This document shows positions 1 through 9,864 of a DNA stretch of 64,000 bases, piece by piece. The translations under genes and the position numbers were made by a program. Numbering within the stretch: the first letter of the stretch is position 1; every line of letters begins with the position of its first letter. The notes under the pieces are model-generated. The model saw only the letters and a program-made list of their open reading frames with translations. It was not told where the DNA came from and searched no databases. The stretch is from Clostridium thermosuccinogenes (GTDB lineage: Bacteria > Bacillota > Clostridia > Acetivibrionales > DSM-5807), in the NCBI RefSeq assembly GCF_002896855.1, contig NZ_CP021850.1, positions 145,665 through 209,664 of the forward strand, given 5' to 3'.

Positions 1-12
1 GGGTCATACTTT

Positions 13-3000
13 ATGAAATTGAGCATAGCTATGATGGTTAAAAATCAATCAAAACATCTTGATGAATGCTTGAAGAGTTTACAACCTGTCAGAGAAAAAA
101 TAGATTCAGAGCTTATAATAGTGGATACAGGTTCTGAAGATGATACTGTTGATATTGCGAAAAGATATACCGATAAGGTGTATTTTCATGAGTGGACCGG
201 GAATTTTGCCGAGATGAGGAATATTTCCATCAGCTATACCAAAGGAGAATGGGTTTTTATTATAGATGGAGATGAAGTCATTGAAAATGCTGATCCGTTA
301 ATAGATTTCTTTAAAAAAGGCATTTATAAAAACTATAATGCAGCTGTTATTACTGTCCGAAGTTTTTCAAATGACAAATATGATGCATATTATGATGCGT
401 GCTTGCCACGGCTGTTTAAGAAGACTGCCCAATTTAAGTATGAAGGAGCTATACATGAACAGCCGGTAGTAAGCTTGCCTGTGTGCAGGATTAATTTGAT
501 GCTTCTTCATTATGGTTATATAACTACGGATAACAAGCTTATGGAGTATAAATTTAAAAGGAATGTGGAAATGCTGAAAAAAGAGCTGGACAGGGACCCT
601 GAGAATATTTACTACTGGTTTCAAATGTCCCAGTCCTATGGTATGCATAGAGATTTCAAAGATGCGATGGAAGCCATAGATATTGCCTATAACCTGCTTA
701 AGCAAAAGGGGAAAGATTTGAACGATTATTATTATGTGTTGCATCATATGGTGTACGTTTACAATTTGAATGGGAAATACAAAGAAACGGAGAAGCTATG
801 TCATGAGGCCATAAAAGTAAAGGACGGCTATATCGATATATATTATCACCTGGGAAAAGCTCAAATGAATCTTGGAAAGTATGATGAGGCGGTTAAAAGC
901 TTTAGTGCATATCTTTCCATGTTGGAATGTCCCGAAAAATTTACCGGTAAAAACGATGCAACGCTGACTCACTATACATTGCAAGCATATGAAGAAATAT
1001 ACAGGGACATGGTTCTGCTGTATGAAGCATTGGAAAACTATTCTGAAGCACTATCATATGCAGAAAAGATCAATGATAAGAGTTTTCTTGTCTCTGCATT
1101 TCCTGGAATCATAAAGTCCTATATAAAAGATAACAGGATTACAGGCTTAAAGGATTATTTTGATAATGTGGTTAAGGGTAAGTTTCCTGAATTGGAGAAT
1201 GACTTCATTATCAGCCTTGAAAACATAAAATATAAAGAGTTTAGTTCTGAAATACAGCATAAGCTGACCGAAGCTTTTGCAGCAGGTGATGGGAACTATG
1301 CTTTATTGAATAAGATTAGGCTGCATGAAGATAAGGATGATCTGGCTTCAAGCCTGGTTGATAGCATAAAAGGTTGGGATTTTGCTGCTTTGCCTGCTGC
1401 ATATGGCGATATACTATATTACCTTATGAAGAGAAATATATCCATACATCCATTTTTTGACAGATTAATGGAGAAGTATTTGATCGGCTGCATTGAATAT
1501 ATTTCCGTTCTTCATAAAGATGCTGCAGCTGTCATTTATGACTATATTGCTAATGTGATGTCTCATGCCGAATCCCTTGAAGAGCTTAGTATAAAAAGGG
1601 CTCTGGAAAGATGCGCTTTACTGATTGGTGGATTGGATGAGAAACAATACAGTGATGTATTCAGTAAGTATATAAAGGATGGAACTGAATTTATTAATAA
1701 TCTATACAAGAGGGAAATAATTGAGAATGAAGCAGTTCATCTGGTGAAAACCGAAGAAGATGCTTTTCTCATTTACATGATTCTTGCTGAACAGAATAAG
1801 GAAAAGAGCCCTTTGAAGTATGTTCAATATTTGCGAAAGGCTCTAAAAGTATATCCAGCTATGAAAAAGGGCATAGAGCTGTTGCTTGATGATATTAAGA
1901 AAGAAGAAGGATCTGAAGAGAAAAATCTGAATGAATATAAAAGAATATTTAAAGAGAACATCAAAAAGCAGGTGGAATCCGGGGAGATTGCCCTTTCTTT
2001 GACATTAATAAATGAGTATAAAAAACTTGTGGGTGAGGATGTAGATATATACTCAATCGAGGCGGTTATTGCCATGATGGAGGGAAGGCTGGATGATGCG
2101 GAAAGCTTGCTGAATAAAGGAATGAATATAGATGGAGCTAATTTCGATATTCTTTATAATTTAGCTTATGTTTATATGCTTAAAGAAGATAAAAGTAAGG
2201 CATTTGTATATTATTCAAAAGCGTATGAAGTATCAAAGGACAGTAACCTTAAAGATGAAATAGCTGCAATATTGGATCAAATCAAAAATGAAAAAGGATT
2301 TGATGAAATCCTCTATGAAACGGAAATGGCTGGGCAGGATAATGAAAAGGATCCTGGCAGCATGCTGAATAAATATAAAAGAGAGGTAAAAATCAGTATT
2401 CAGTCCATGATAGAACAAGGATTGCTGCAGGAAGCCAAGGCCTTAGTAAGCGAATACAACGAAATTGTAAAAGACGATATAGAGATATACTCCATGCAAG
2501 GAGTTATTGCCATGATGGATGGAGATATGGAGGTCGCAGAAGAGATCTTTAAGGCAGGTCTTGCTGTGGATGATGAAAATTTTGATCTTCTATATAATCT
2601 AGGCTATCTATATCAGTCTAAACAAGAAAATGATAAGGCAATAGAGTTTTATCAGAGAGCTCTTAAAAATGCTAATGATGAGAGTACTGCGAATGGTTTA
2701 TATGAAATACTCCGGGGTTTAGGAGTTCAGAAAAGCAAAGATAGCCTTGTGCGTAAGGCTTTGCCAAAGACAAGCATTATTATACTAACCTATAACAATC
2801 TGGAATACAACAAACTGTGTATAGAGAGCATCAGAAAGTATACAGAAAAAGAAACCTATGAAATAATTGTGGTAGACAATCACTCAACTGATGGGACAGT
2901 AGATTGGCTGAAACAGCAAAATGATCTAAAACTGATTTTGAATAATAAAAATTATGGCTTCCCCAAAGGATGCAATCAGGGAATTAAGGCTGCAGAGGAA

Positions 3001-4455
3001 GGCAATGATATATTGCTGTTGAATAACGATACGATTGTTACCCCGAACTGGCTAAAAAATTTGAAAAAATGTTTATACAGCAAAGATGATATAGGTGCAG
3101 TAGGATCGGTAACAAATTCTTGCTCAAATTTACAGGTTATACCTGCAAATTACAGTAATCTTGAAGAAATGATCGCCTTTGCTGCTAAGAACAATGTGAG
3201 CAACAGTTCTTTATGGGAAGAAAGGCTAAGGCTTGTAGGCTTCTGCATGCTGATAAAAAATGAAGTGGTAAAAAAGATAGGCTTACTGGATGAAAGGTTC
3301 ACACCTGGAAATTTTGAGGATGATGATTTCTCATTTAGAATAAGAAAAGCCGGATATAGGCTGATTCTTTGCAAGGATAGCTTCATTCACCATTTTGGAA
3401 GTACTTCTTTTAAAAAAGTATCCGATAAATATAATGAGTTGCTTATTAACAACAGGAAGAAGTTTGCTGAAAAATGGGGGTTTGATCCTTATTATATAAT
3501 AGATATTGATAGGGGAATAACGGAACTAGTGAGTAAGACAGGCAAAGAAAACATCCGTGTTCTGCATATTGGTTGCGCAGGTGGCGGGACATTGCTGGAC
3601 ATAAAAAATACTGTTCCTTCATCTGAACTGTTCGGAATAGAACCTGTAAAAGAATGTATTGTTAATGTAAACCATTTTGCGGATATAAGAGTTGGTGATT
3701 TAGAAGCAATAAAGACATTTGATAAGAATTATTTCGACTTTATAATATATACACAGCCGCAACGTAAAGAAAGTATAGTGGAAGATTTATTGCTGATAAA
3801 AGAATATTTAAAAGAAAACGGCACTATGTATATTGCTATTACCGAAGAGTCAGTTAACGCAGATAGAAATTTCATTAAGAGCTTGAGAGAAAAAATTGAA
3901 GGTTATTCATTCAAGTTTATTACAGTGATGGGCCGACAGTTTTTAGTAATGGAGGAAGCAGGTGACGAAGGTTCTGGTAGTGTTTTAAAACTGAAAGTAT
4001 ACAACAAAGAGAATATATGCAAATTGGTAGCTAATGGGATACCAGGGAGTGGATTGCCAGATCATGATGCTATAATAAAACTCATTAGGAGACTAGACAG
4101 CAATATTGATTATGATAGGTGTTTGGAAAGGATTGGTATACTGGTTGAGGAAGGCAAGCTAGATAGTGAAAAAGTAAAAAATATTATTCAAAAGCATGGA
4201 ACTGACAAGATAAGATTGTTTAATTTGATGGGGTTATTATTCTTTCAAAATAGATTTTATGATAAGGCATTAATGCTTTTAAGAGAGGCCCTAAAGTTGG
4301 ACAGGAAGAACAGGGATACTATCTACAATATTGCCTTTGTTTTGCACCGGTTAAATCAAAATGAAGCGGCACTTGGATTTTTAAATGAAATAAACTATTC
4401 AGAAAAAGATACAGAATTCGCCCAATTAAAGCACCAGATAGAGGAGGCATTATAA
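13..4455 (+). CDS. Multi-domain glycosyltransferase: GT2 - TPR - GT2 - methyltransferase-like - TPR
   Basis: This protein of 1480 residues is probably a cytoplasmic glycosyltransferase that decorates flagellin or a surface glycan. Residues 1-220 are a GT2 domain with a typical start (LSIAMMVKNQ) and a DGDE metal-binding motif at about 85-88. A long helical TPR region follows to about residue 910 and contains two near-duplicate blocks (bases about 1930-2240 and 2368-2675). A second GT2 domain begins near residue 917 (TSIIILTYNN, with LLLNNDT near 1001). A degenerate SAM-methyltransferase-like fold starts near 1180 (VLHIGCAGGG). TPR-like repeats close the protein. The next gene overlaps by one base (TAATG), so the two are probably translationally coupled. 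GT2-TPR fusions are common beside clostridial flagellar genes; the acceptor is inferred. The real start could lie slightly upstream, because the window begins 12 bases before this ATG. Confidence 0.85.
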   Translation: MKLSIAMMVKNQSKHLDECLKSLQPVREKIDSELIIVDTGSEDDTVDIAKRYTDKVYFHEWTGNFAEMRNISISYTKGEWVFIIDGDEVIENADPLIDFFKKGIYKNYNAAVITVRSFSNDKYDAYYDACLPRLFKKTAQFKYEGAIHEQPVVSLPVCRINLMLLHYGYITTDNKLMEYKFKRNVEMLKKELDRDPENIYYWFQMSQSYGMHRDFKDAMEAIDIAYNLLKQKGKDLNDYYYVLHHMVYVYNLNGKYKETEKLCHEAIKVKDGYIDIYYHLGKAQMNLGKYDEAVKSFSAYLSMLECPEKFTGKNDATLTHYTLQAYEEIYRDMVLLYEALENYSEALSYAEKINDKSFLVSAFPGIIKSYIKDNRITGLKDYFDNVVKGKFPELENDFIISLENIKYKEFSSEIQHKLTEAFAAGDGNYALLNKIRLHEDKDDLASSLVDSIKGWDFAALPAAYGDILYYLMKRNISIHPFFDRLMEKYLIGCIEYISVLHKDAAAVIYDYIANVMSHAESLEELSIKRALERCALLIGGLDEKQYSDVFSKYIKDGTEFINNLYKREIIENEAVHLVKTEEDAFLIYMILAEQNKEKSPLKYVQYLRKALKVYPAMKKGIELLLDDIKKEEGSEEKNLNEYKRIFKENIKKQVESGEIALSLTLINEYKKLVGEDVDIYSIEAVIAMMEGRLDDAESLLNKGMNIDGANFDILYNLAYVYMLKEDKSKAFVYYSKAYEVSKDSNLKDEIAAILDQIKNEKGFDEILYETEMAGQDNEKDPGSMLNKYKREVKISIQSMIEQGLLQEAKALVSEYNEIVKDDIEIYSMQGVIAMMDGDMEVAEEIFKAGLAVDDENFDLLYNLGYLYQSKQENDKAIEFYQRALKNANDESTANGLYEILRGLGVQKSKDSLVRKALPKTSIIILTYNNLEYNKLCIESIRKYTEKETYEIIVVDNHSTDGTVDWLKQQNDLKLILNNKNYGFPKGCNQGIKAAEEGNDILLLNNDTIVTPNWLKNLKKCLYSKDDIGAVGSVTNSCSNLQVIPANYSNLEEMIAFAAKNNVSNSSLWEERLRLVGFCMLIKNEVVKKIGLLDERFTPGNFEDDDFSFRIRKAGYRLILCKDSFIHHFGSTSFKKVSDKYNELLINNRKKFAEKWGFDPYYIIDIDRGITELVSKTGKENIRVLHIGCAGGGTLLDIKNTVPSSELFGIEPVKECIVNVNHFADIRVGDLEAIKTFDKNYFDFIIYTQPQRKESIVEDLLLIKEYLKENGTMYIAITEESVNADRNFIKSLREKIEGYSFKFITVMGRQFLVMEEAGDEGSGSVLKLKVYNKENICKLVANGIPGSGLPDHDAIIKLIRRLDSNIDYDRCLERIGILVEEGKLDSEKVKNIIQKHGTDKIRLFNLMGLLFFQNRFYDKALMLLREALKLDRKNRDTIYNIAFVLHRLNQNEAALGFLNEINYSEKDTEFAQLKHQIEEAL

Positions 4456-6596
4456 TGAATGATAAAAAGATATGCTTTATAAGCTGTGTTAATGATCATG
4501 AGCTCTATCGGGAAGCTCTCTTTTACATCAATCAGTTGGAAGTACCGGAGGGTTATGAAATAGAGTGCATTTCCGTAGAGAATGCCGAATCTATGGCTCA
4601 GGGATACAATGAAGCTATGAAGGCCTCAGATGCGAAATACAAGGTGTATTTGCATCAAGACGTGTATATAAGGAATCGTTTTTTCATTAGAGATATTATA
4701 AATATCTTTAAAAGTGATGATAGAATTGGGATGATTGGTGTTATAGGTTCCAAAACAATTCCTCCAAGCGGTATATGGTGGGAATCTGGTAGAAAGTGTG
4801 GAAAAGTATTTGATAGTCATACAGGTGAAATGCAGCTGTTGTCTTATGGCGATGTACAAAGCGAATACGATATAGTGCAGGCTATAGATGGTCTTATTAT
4901 GATTACACAGTATGATGTTCCATGGCGCGAGGACATATTTGACGGATGGCATTTTTATGATATTTCACAATGTATAGAGTTTAATATGAGAGGATACAAA
5001 GTTTCCATTCCGAGACAGGAACAGCCTTGGGTAATACATGACTGCGGCCTTGTAAATGTAAGAAACGGATATGATAAGTATCGTTCCATATTTGTTAGTG
5101 AGTATAGCAAGTTTTCTATCTTTACTGATGGAGAAAATGATATGAATTTTTATAGCTTTGGTATAAATTCTAGGATTGACAGAGGATATGATATTTTTTG
5201 CCCTGAGGGTATCTCTATCGGTAATAATGTTTTAATTCAAAGAGATTGCTGGTTAATGCTTCCTTTTAATAATTTTTATGGTAGTCCCAGGATTGTTATC
5301 GGTGACGGTTGCGATATAGGTAGAAGATGCAATATTTCTGCTGCTAACCGAATTGAGTTAGAGAAAAATGTACTTGTGGCTCCTAATGTTCATATATCAG
5401 ACCATAACCATGCATATGACTTGATTGGGATTCCCATAAAAAACCAGGGCATAGATTCATTTAACAACGAGGTTGTAATTGGTGAAGGCTCTTGGATTGG
5501 AATTAACAGCGTTATCGTTGGGAATGTACATATCGGTAAGGGTAGTGTAATTGGTGCTAATAGTGTGGTTATTGATGATTTACCAGAATACTGTGTGGCA
5601 GCAGGCAATCCTGCTAAAGTAATTAAGCTGTTTGATAGAGTTTCTGGAAAATGGATTAGAGTGAAAGACAAGGAGCATCTAGATGAAATTCTTAAAGCTA
5701 GAGAGACTGCATCCCCTTTATTATCAATATGTATACCTACATTTAACAGAGCAAAAAAACTAGAAAAATGCTTAAACTCAATATACAGCCAAATTGGTAA
5801 TGATTCTAATTTTGAAATTGTAATATCAGATAATAATTCTCCTGACAATACAAAAGAGGTAGTTGAGAAATATAAAGCAACGTATAGTAATATAAACTAT
5901 TATAAAAATGATACGAATATTGGTCCAGAAAGAAATTTCATAAGTTGCATTAAAAAAGCTAATGGTAAATATGTTCTATTGCATGGTGATGATGATTATT
6001 TTAAGGCTGGTACATTATACAAATTATTAAATATCATAATGAAAATTAGTAATTGTTCTTTGTATTTTATTAATGTTTTAAAAGATGATCAGAGTGTAGA
6101 GATTTTAGAAGGCCTAGATGTTTTTTTAAAGGAGACATCAATAAATTCAACTTTTGCTTCATCTATCCTTTTTAGCAAAGAGGAATTTGATTGTATTGAT
6201 GATATATGTAAATTCATTGGAAGTAGCATAAACCATTTATACTGGCAGTTTATGCTTTTGAAAAAGAATCCAACCTTTTGCTTGATCAACGAATCTATCT
6301 TTTATCAAGATAAGAATGAGAATTCTGGATATAATTATGGAGAAGTTTTTATTAAAAATTACTTAGCAATACTAAACTATTTTGTAGAAGATGGAAGTCT
6401 TAGCGCAGAAGTGGTGAAGGAAGACAAAAAGAAAATTTTAGATTCAACAATATTCTACTGGTATAAGTATATTCTTGATAACAACCTAGACTTGGATGTT
6501 AGCAATCTGGAGAACATATTTATAGAGCATTATAAGGATGAACCTTATTTTGAAAAAGCTCACTCAATTATAAAAGCTATAAAATATAATCGATAG
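4455..6596 (+). CDS. Triple-domain glycan enzyme: glycosyltransferase - hexapeptide acyltransferase - GT2
   Basis: This 713-residue protein joins three activities. Residues 1-215 resemble the glycosyltransferase-like family that has a HQDVYI metal-site segment. Residues about 235-395 form a left-handed beta-helix acyltransferase with repeated isoleucine/valine-glycine hexapeptides (IVIGDGCDIG, VVIGEGSWIG, VHIGKGSVIG) and the usual C-terminal AAGNPAKVI. From about 420 there is a GT2 domain (LLSICIPTFNRA, with LLHGDDDYF as the acidic motif). The third domain looks more AT-rich than the first two, which hints that it was joined later. The start overlaps the preceding stop by one base. A role in building and acylating one oligosaccharide fits the context but is inferred; the sugar and acyl donors cannot be read from the sequence. 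Confidence 0.82.
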   Translation: MNDKKICFISCVNDHELYREALFYINQLEVPEGYEIECISVENAESMAQGYNEAMKASDAKYKVYLHQDVYIRNRFFIRDIINIFKSDDRIGMIGVIGSKTIPPSGIWWESGRKCGKVFDSHTGEMQLLSYGDVQSEYDIVQAIDGLIMITQYDVPWREDIFDGWHFYDISQCIEFNMRGYKVSIPRQEQPWVIHDCGLVNVRNGYDKYRSIFVSEYSKFSIFTDGENDMNFYSFGINSRIDRGYDIFCPEGISIGNNVLIQRDCWLMLPFNNFYGSPRIVIGDGCDIGRRCNISAANRIELEKNVLVAPNVHISDHNHAYDLIGIPIKNQGIDSFNNEVVIGEGSWIGINSVIVGNVHIGKGSVIGANSVVIDDLPEYCVAAGNPAKVIKLFDRVSGKWIRVKDKEHLDEILKARETASPLLSICIPTFNRAKKLEKCLNSIYSQIGNDSNFEIVISDNNSPDNTKEVVEKYKATYSNINYYKNDTNIGPERNFISCIKKANGKYVLLHGDDDYFKAGTLYKLLNIIMKISNCSLYFINVLKDDQSVEILEGLDVFLKETSINSTFASSILFSKEEFDCIDDICKFIGSSINHLYWQFMLLKKNPTFCLINESIFYQDKNENSGYNYGEVFIKNYLAILNYFVEDGSLSAEVVKEDKKKILDSTIFYWYKYILDNNLDLDVSNLENIFIEHYKDEPYFEKAHSIIKAIKYNR

Positions 6597-6626
6597 TGTT
6601 CTCAAAAGTATAAAGGGGGGTACAGC

Positions 6627-7403
6627 ATGAAAGTAGTAATACTAGCAGGCGGTTTTGGCTCTCGCATAAGTGAAGAATCACATCTAAAACCTAAACCTAT
6701 GATTGAGTTAGGTGATAAGCCAATATTATGGCATATAATGAAAATTTACTCGCATTATGGTTATAACGATTTTATCATATGCTTAGGGTATAAAGGCTAC
6801 TATATAAAGGAGTACTTTGCACATTACTTTCTTCATGAATCGGATGTCACTTTTGACTTTGGAAATGGAGGAAATATGACGGTTAACAGTAATTTATCCG
6901 AACCGTGGAAAGTAACCCTTGTTAACACGGGAATAAACACAATGACTGGAGGTAGAGTTAAAAGAATTGAGCCATATATAGGAAACGAGACATTTATGTT
7001 AACTTATGGAGATGGAGTAGCCGATATAGATATTAATGAATTGCTTAGATTCCATAGATCACACGGAAAGCTTGTTACACTTACATCTGTACAGCCGGAA
7101 GGAAGATTTGGTCATCTTAGTATTAGTGCTGATGATAGAGTGTTAGGGTTTGAAGAAAAGCCAAAAGGAGACGGCAACTGGGTAAATGGAGGATATTTTG
7201 TAATGGAACCGGGTATTTTTGAATACTTAAATGGAGATGACACAGTGCTTGAGAAGTACCCACTAGAAAGATTAGCTATAGAGGGAGAACTTGCTGCATA
7301 TAAGCATACAGGCTTTTGGTATTCTATGGATACCATGAGAGATAAAAACTATTTGGACCATATATGGCAAACCGGTAATGCACCATGGAAAGTATGGAGG
7401 TAA
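6627..7403 (+). CDS. rfbF: Glucose-1-phosphate cytidylyltransferase
   Basis: RfbF makes CDP-glucose from CTP and glucose 1-phosphate, the first step towards CDP-linked 6-deoxy and 3,6-dideoxy sugars. The 258-residue protein has the nucleotidyltransferase start MKVVILAGGFGSRISEE followed by KPKPMIELGDKPILWHIM, which is characteristic of the CDP-glucose branch rather than the dTDP-glucose branch. Length matches the family (about 255-260). A GGGGGG-type ribosome site lies just ahead of the ATG. It heads an rfbF-rfbG-rfbH series and its stop codon lies inside the ribosome site of rfbG, so the genes are coupled. Confidence 0.95.
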   Translation: MKVVILAGGFGSRISEESHLKPKPMIELGDKPILWHIMKIYSHYGYNDFIICLGYKGYYIKEYFAHYFLHESDVTFDFGNGGNMTVNSNLSEPWKVTLVNTGINTMTGGRVKRIEPYIGNETFMLTYGDGVADIDINELLRFHRSHGKLVTLTSVQPEGRFGHLSISADDRVLGFEEKPKGDGNWVNGGYFVMEPGIFEYLNGDDTVLEKYPLERLAIEGELAAYKHTGFWYSMDTMRDKNYLDHIWQTGNAPWKVWR

Positions 7404-7414
7404 TCAATAAACTT

Positions 7415-8485
7415 ATGATAGATGTAGGCTTCTGGAGCAATAAAAAAGTATTAGTGACAGGACATACAGGGTTTAAAGGCTCATGGTTGAGTATATGGCT
7501 TTATTCTATGGGTGCCAAAGTAATGGGATATTCATTAGAACCACCTACAGAACCAAGCCTTTATAAAATATGCAGAGTAGATGAACTAGTTGTTTCGCAT
7601 ATTGGAGATATTCGTGATAAGGAATCTCTAATTACCTATTTTATGTCATTTAGACCAGAAATCGTCATACACATGGCAGCTCAACCAATAGTACGTGAGT
7701 CCTATAAAAATCCGGTTGGTACATATGAAATAAATGTTATGGGGACAGTTAACCTGTTGGAAGCTGTTAGAATGAGTCCAGGAGTTAAAGCCGTAATTAA
7801 TGTTACAACAGATAAATGCTATGAAAATAAGGAATGGGTTTGGGGATACAGAGAATTAGACCAGCTTGGCGGGTACGATCCTTACTCAAATAGCAAAGCT
7901 TGTTCCGAGCTTATAACCGAATCATATAGAAGTTCGTTTTTTAACCCAAATGAATACGATACTCATGGAGTGGCTATAGCAACAGCGAGAGCTGGAAATG
8001 TTATTGGTGGAGGGGACTGGGCGACAGACAGGCTTATACCAGATTGTATCAAAGCATTGCTTAGTAATAATGAAATCTTAGTAAGAAACCCTAACTCTGT
8101 TAGGCCATGGCAGCATGTACTAGAGCCCCTTTCTGGATATCTAATTTTGGCACAGAAGCTTTTTGAACAAGGACCAGAATACTCAGGAGCTTGGAATTTT
8201 GGACCGGAGTTTCCTGATGCCAGACCGGTAAGCTGGATCGTAAGTGAATTGTGTAGACTTTGGGGCAAAAATGCGACTTTCAGAATAGACAAAAGCAAGC
8301 AACCTCATGAAGCAAATTATCTTAGGCTGGATTGTTCCAAAGCTAAGCAAATGCTTGGGTGGAGCCCAAGATGGGATATTGAAACTGCGTTGAAAAAAGT
8401 CGTAGATTGGACACTAGAATATAAAGATGGATTAGATCCAAGGGAATCCTGCATTAGACAGATTAATGAGTACTTAAATACTTAA
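7415..8485 (+). CDS. rfbG: CDP-glucose 4,6-dehydratase
   Basis: RfbG converts CDP-glucose to CDP-4-keto-6-deoxyglucose. It is an extended short-chain dehydrogenase with an N-terminal NAD-binding motif (VTGHTGFKG, residues about 14-22) and the catalytic YSNSK in the middle of the protein. HTGFKGSWL is typical of CDP-glucose dehydratases. I chose the ATG at 7415 because GGAGG lies at 7396-7400 and family members begin close to this point. An in-frame ATG at 7385 would add ten residues but has no clear ribosome site. The substrate comes from the preceding rfbF and the product feeds rfbH. Confidence 0.93.
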   Translation: MIDVGFWSNKKVLVTGHTGFKGSWLSIWLYSMGAKVMGYSLEPPTEPSLYKICRVDELVVSHIGDIRDKESLITYFMSFRPEIVIHMAAQPIVRESYKNPVGTYEINVMGTVNLLEAVRMSPGVKAVINVTTDKCYENKEWVWGYRELDQLGGYDPYSNSKACSELITESYRSSFFNPNEYDTHGVAIATARAGNVIGGGDWATDRLIPDCIKALLSNNEILVRNPNSVRPWQHVLEPLSGYLILAQKLFEQGPEYSGAWNFGPEFPDARPVSWIVSELCRLWGKNATFRIDKSKQPHEANYLRLDCSKAKQMLGWSPRWDIETALKKVVDWTLEYKDGLDPRESCIRQINEYLNT

Positions 8486-8505
8486 GACGGAGTGTGATAG
8501 CTTAT

Positions 8506-9864
8506 ATGGAAAACTCATTAGATAAAGAGAAAGCACTTAGAGAGAAAGTAATTAATGCTGCAATTGAGCATTATAAGGTAATGCATGGTCAAAACAAAGG
8601 TAGATTTACCCCTGGTGATCGCATCTCCTATGCAGGAAGAGTTTTTGATGAAAAAGAAATATCATACTTGATAGATGCTTCATTGGAATTTTGGCTGACT
8701 TCAGGTAAGTATGCTGATATGTTTGAAAGGAAATTCGCAGAATTCCTGGGTGTAAATTATTGTTCCTTAGTGAATTCAGGTTCTTCTGCCAACTTGCTTG
8801 CTTTTATGGCATTAACATCTCCGGAACTAGAAGCAAGAGCCATAAAACGAGGGGATGAGGTTATTACTGTTGCAGCAGGTTTTCCAACTACAGTAGCGCC
8901 TATAATACAGTACGGAGCAGTTCCAGTGTTTATCGATGTTACTATTCCAGAATGTAATATTGACTGTTCGTTACTTGAGAAAGCATTGTCATCAAAAACA
9001 AAAGCAGTCATGCTTGCTCATACTCTTGGTAATCCTTTTGATCTTGAAGCTTTGAGAAACTTTTGTGACAGACATGGATTATGGCTTATAGAAGATAATT
9101 GTGACGCCCTTGGAACTAAGTATTATTATAATGATTGCTGGAGATATACAGGTACAATTGGTGATATTGGCACTTCAAGTTTTTATCCTCCTCATCACAT
9201 AACTATGGGTGAGGGAGGGGCAGTTTATACTAATAATTTAAGATTAAAGAGAATAATTGATTCTCTTAGAGATTGGGGAAGAGATTGCTGGTGCCAATCG
9301 GGATATGATAATACATGCAATAAAAGATTCAGTCAGCAATTTGGTGAGCTACCGTATGGATATGATCACAAATATGTATATTCACATTTTGGTTATAATC
9401 TGAAAGTAACCGATATGCAGGCTGCAATTGGTTGTGCTCAGTTAGAAAAACTCCCAGCATTTATTGCAGCTCGAAAACACAACTGGAAAATTTTGAGATC
9501 TGGTTTAGACGGTTTTAGTGACAAGTTTATATTGCCAAAGGCAGCAAAAAATTCTGATCCCAGTTGGTTCGGATTTTTGATTATGGTTAAAGAGGATGCA
9601 GGATTTACAAGAGATGAATTTGTTGATTATTTAGAAAGCAATAATATTCAGACAAGGATGTTATTTGCTGGTAATCTTATTAAGCATCCTTGTTTTAATG
9701 AAATGAGAAACACAGGAGAAGGTTATAGAGTGGTTGGTAAACTTACTAATACTGACAGAATAATGAATCAATCTTTATGGATTGGCGTATATCCAGGTAT
9801 GACACATCAAATGCTTGAGTATATTATCTCTAAAATTACTGACTATGTGAGGAGATATAGGTGA
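8506..9864 (+). CDS. rfbH: CDP-4-keto-6-deoxyglucose 3-dehydrase (E1)
   Basis: RfbH is the pyridoxamine-phosphate, iron-sulfur enzyme that removes the C3 hydroxyl of CDP-4-keto-6-deoxyglucose. It has the aminotransferase fold, but the usual PLP-binding lysine is replaced by histidine in PPHHITMGEGGAV (H at about 231), which is diagnostic of this dehydrase. The cysteine cluster RDCWCQSGYDNTC agrees with the family's [2Fe-2S] site. The start is ATG 8506, with GGAG at 8489-8492; a GTG at 8494 is in frame but too close to that site. The partner reductase (E3, RfbI/AscD type) is not in this window, so reduction must depend on a distant reductase or the intermediate is used differently. Confidence 0.94.
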   Translation: MENSLDKEKALREKVINAAIEHYKVMHGQNKGRFTPGDRISYAGRVFDEKEISYLIDASLEFWLTSGKYADMFERKFAEFLGVNYCSLVNSGSSANLLAFMALTSPELEARAIKRGDEVITVAAGFPTTVAPIIQYGAVPVFIDVTIPECNIDCSLLEKALSSKTKAVMLAHTLGNPFDLEALRNFCDRHGLWLIEDNCDALGTKYYYNDCWRYTGTIGDIGTSSFYPPHHITMGEGGAVYTNNLRLKRIIDSLRDWGRDCWCQSGYDNTCNKRFSQQFGELPYGYDHKYVYSHFGYNLKVTDMQAAIGCAQLEKLPAFIAARKHNWKILRSGLDGFSDKFILPKAAKNSDPSWFGFLIMVKEDAGFTRDEFVDYLESNNIQTRMLFAGNLIKHPCFNEMRNTGEGYRVVGKLTNTDRIMNQSLWIGVYPGMTHQMLEYIISKITDYVRRYR

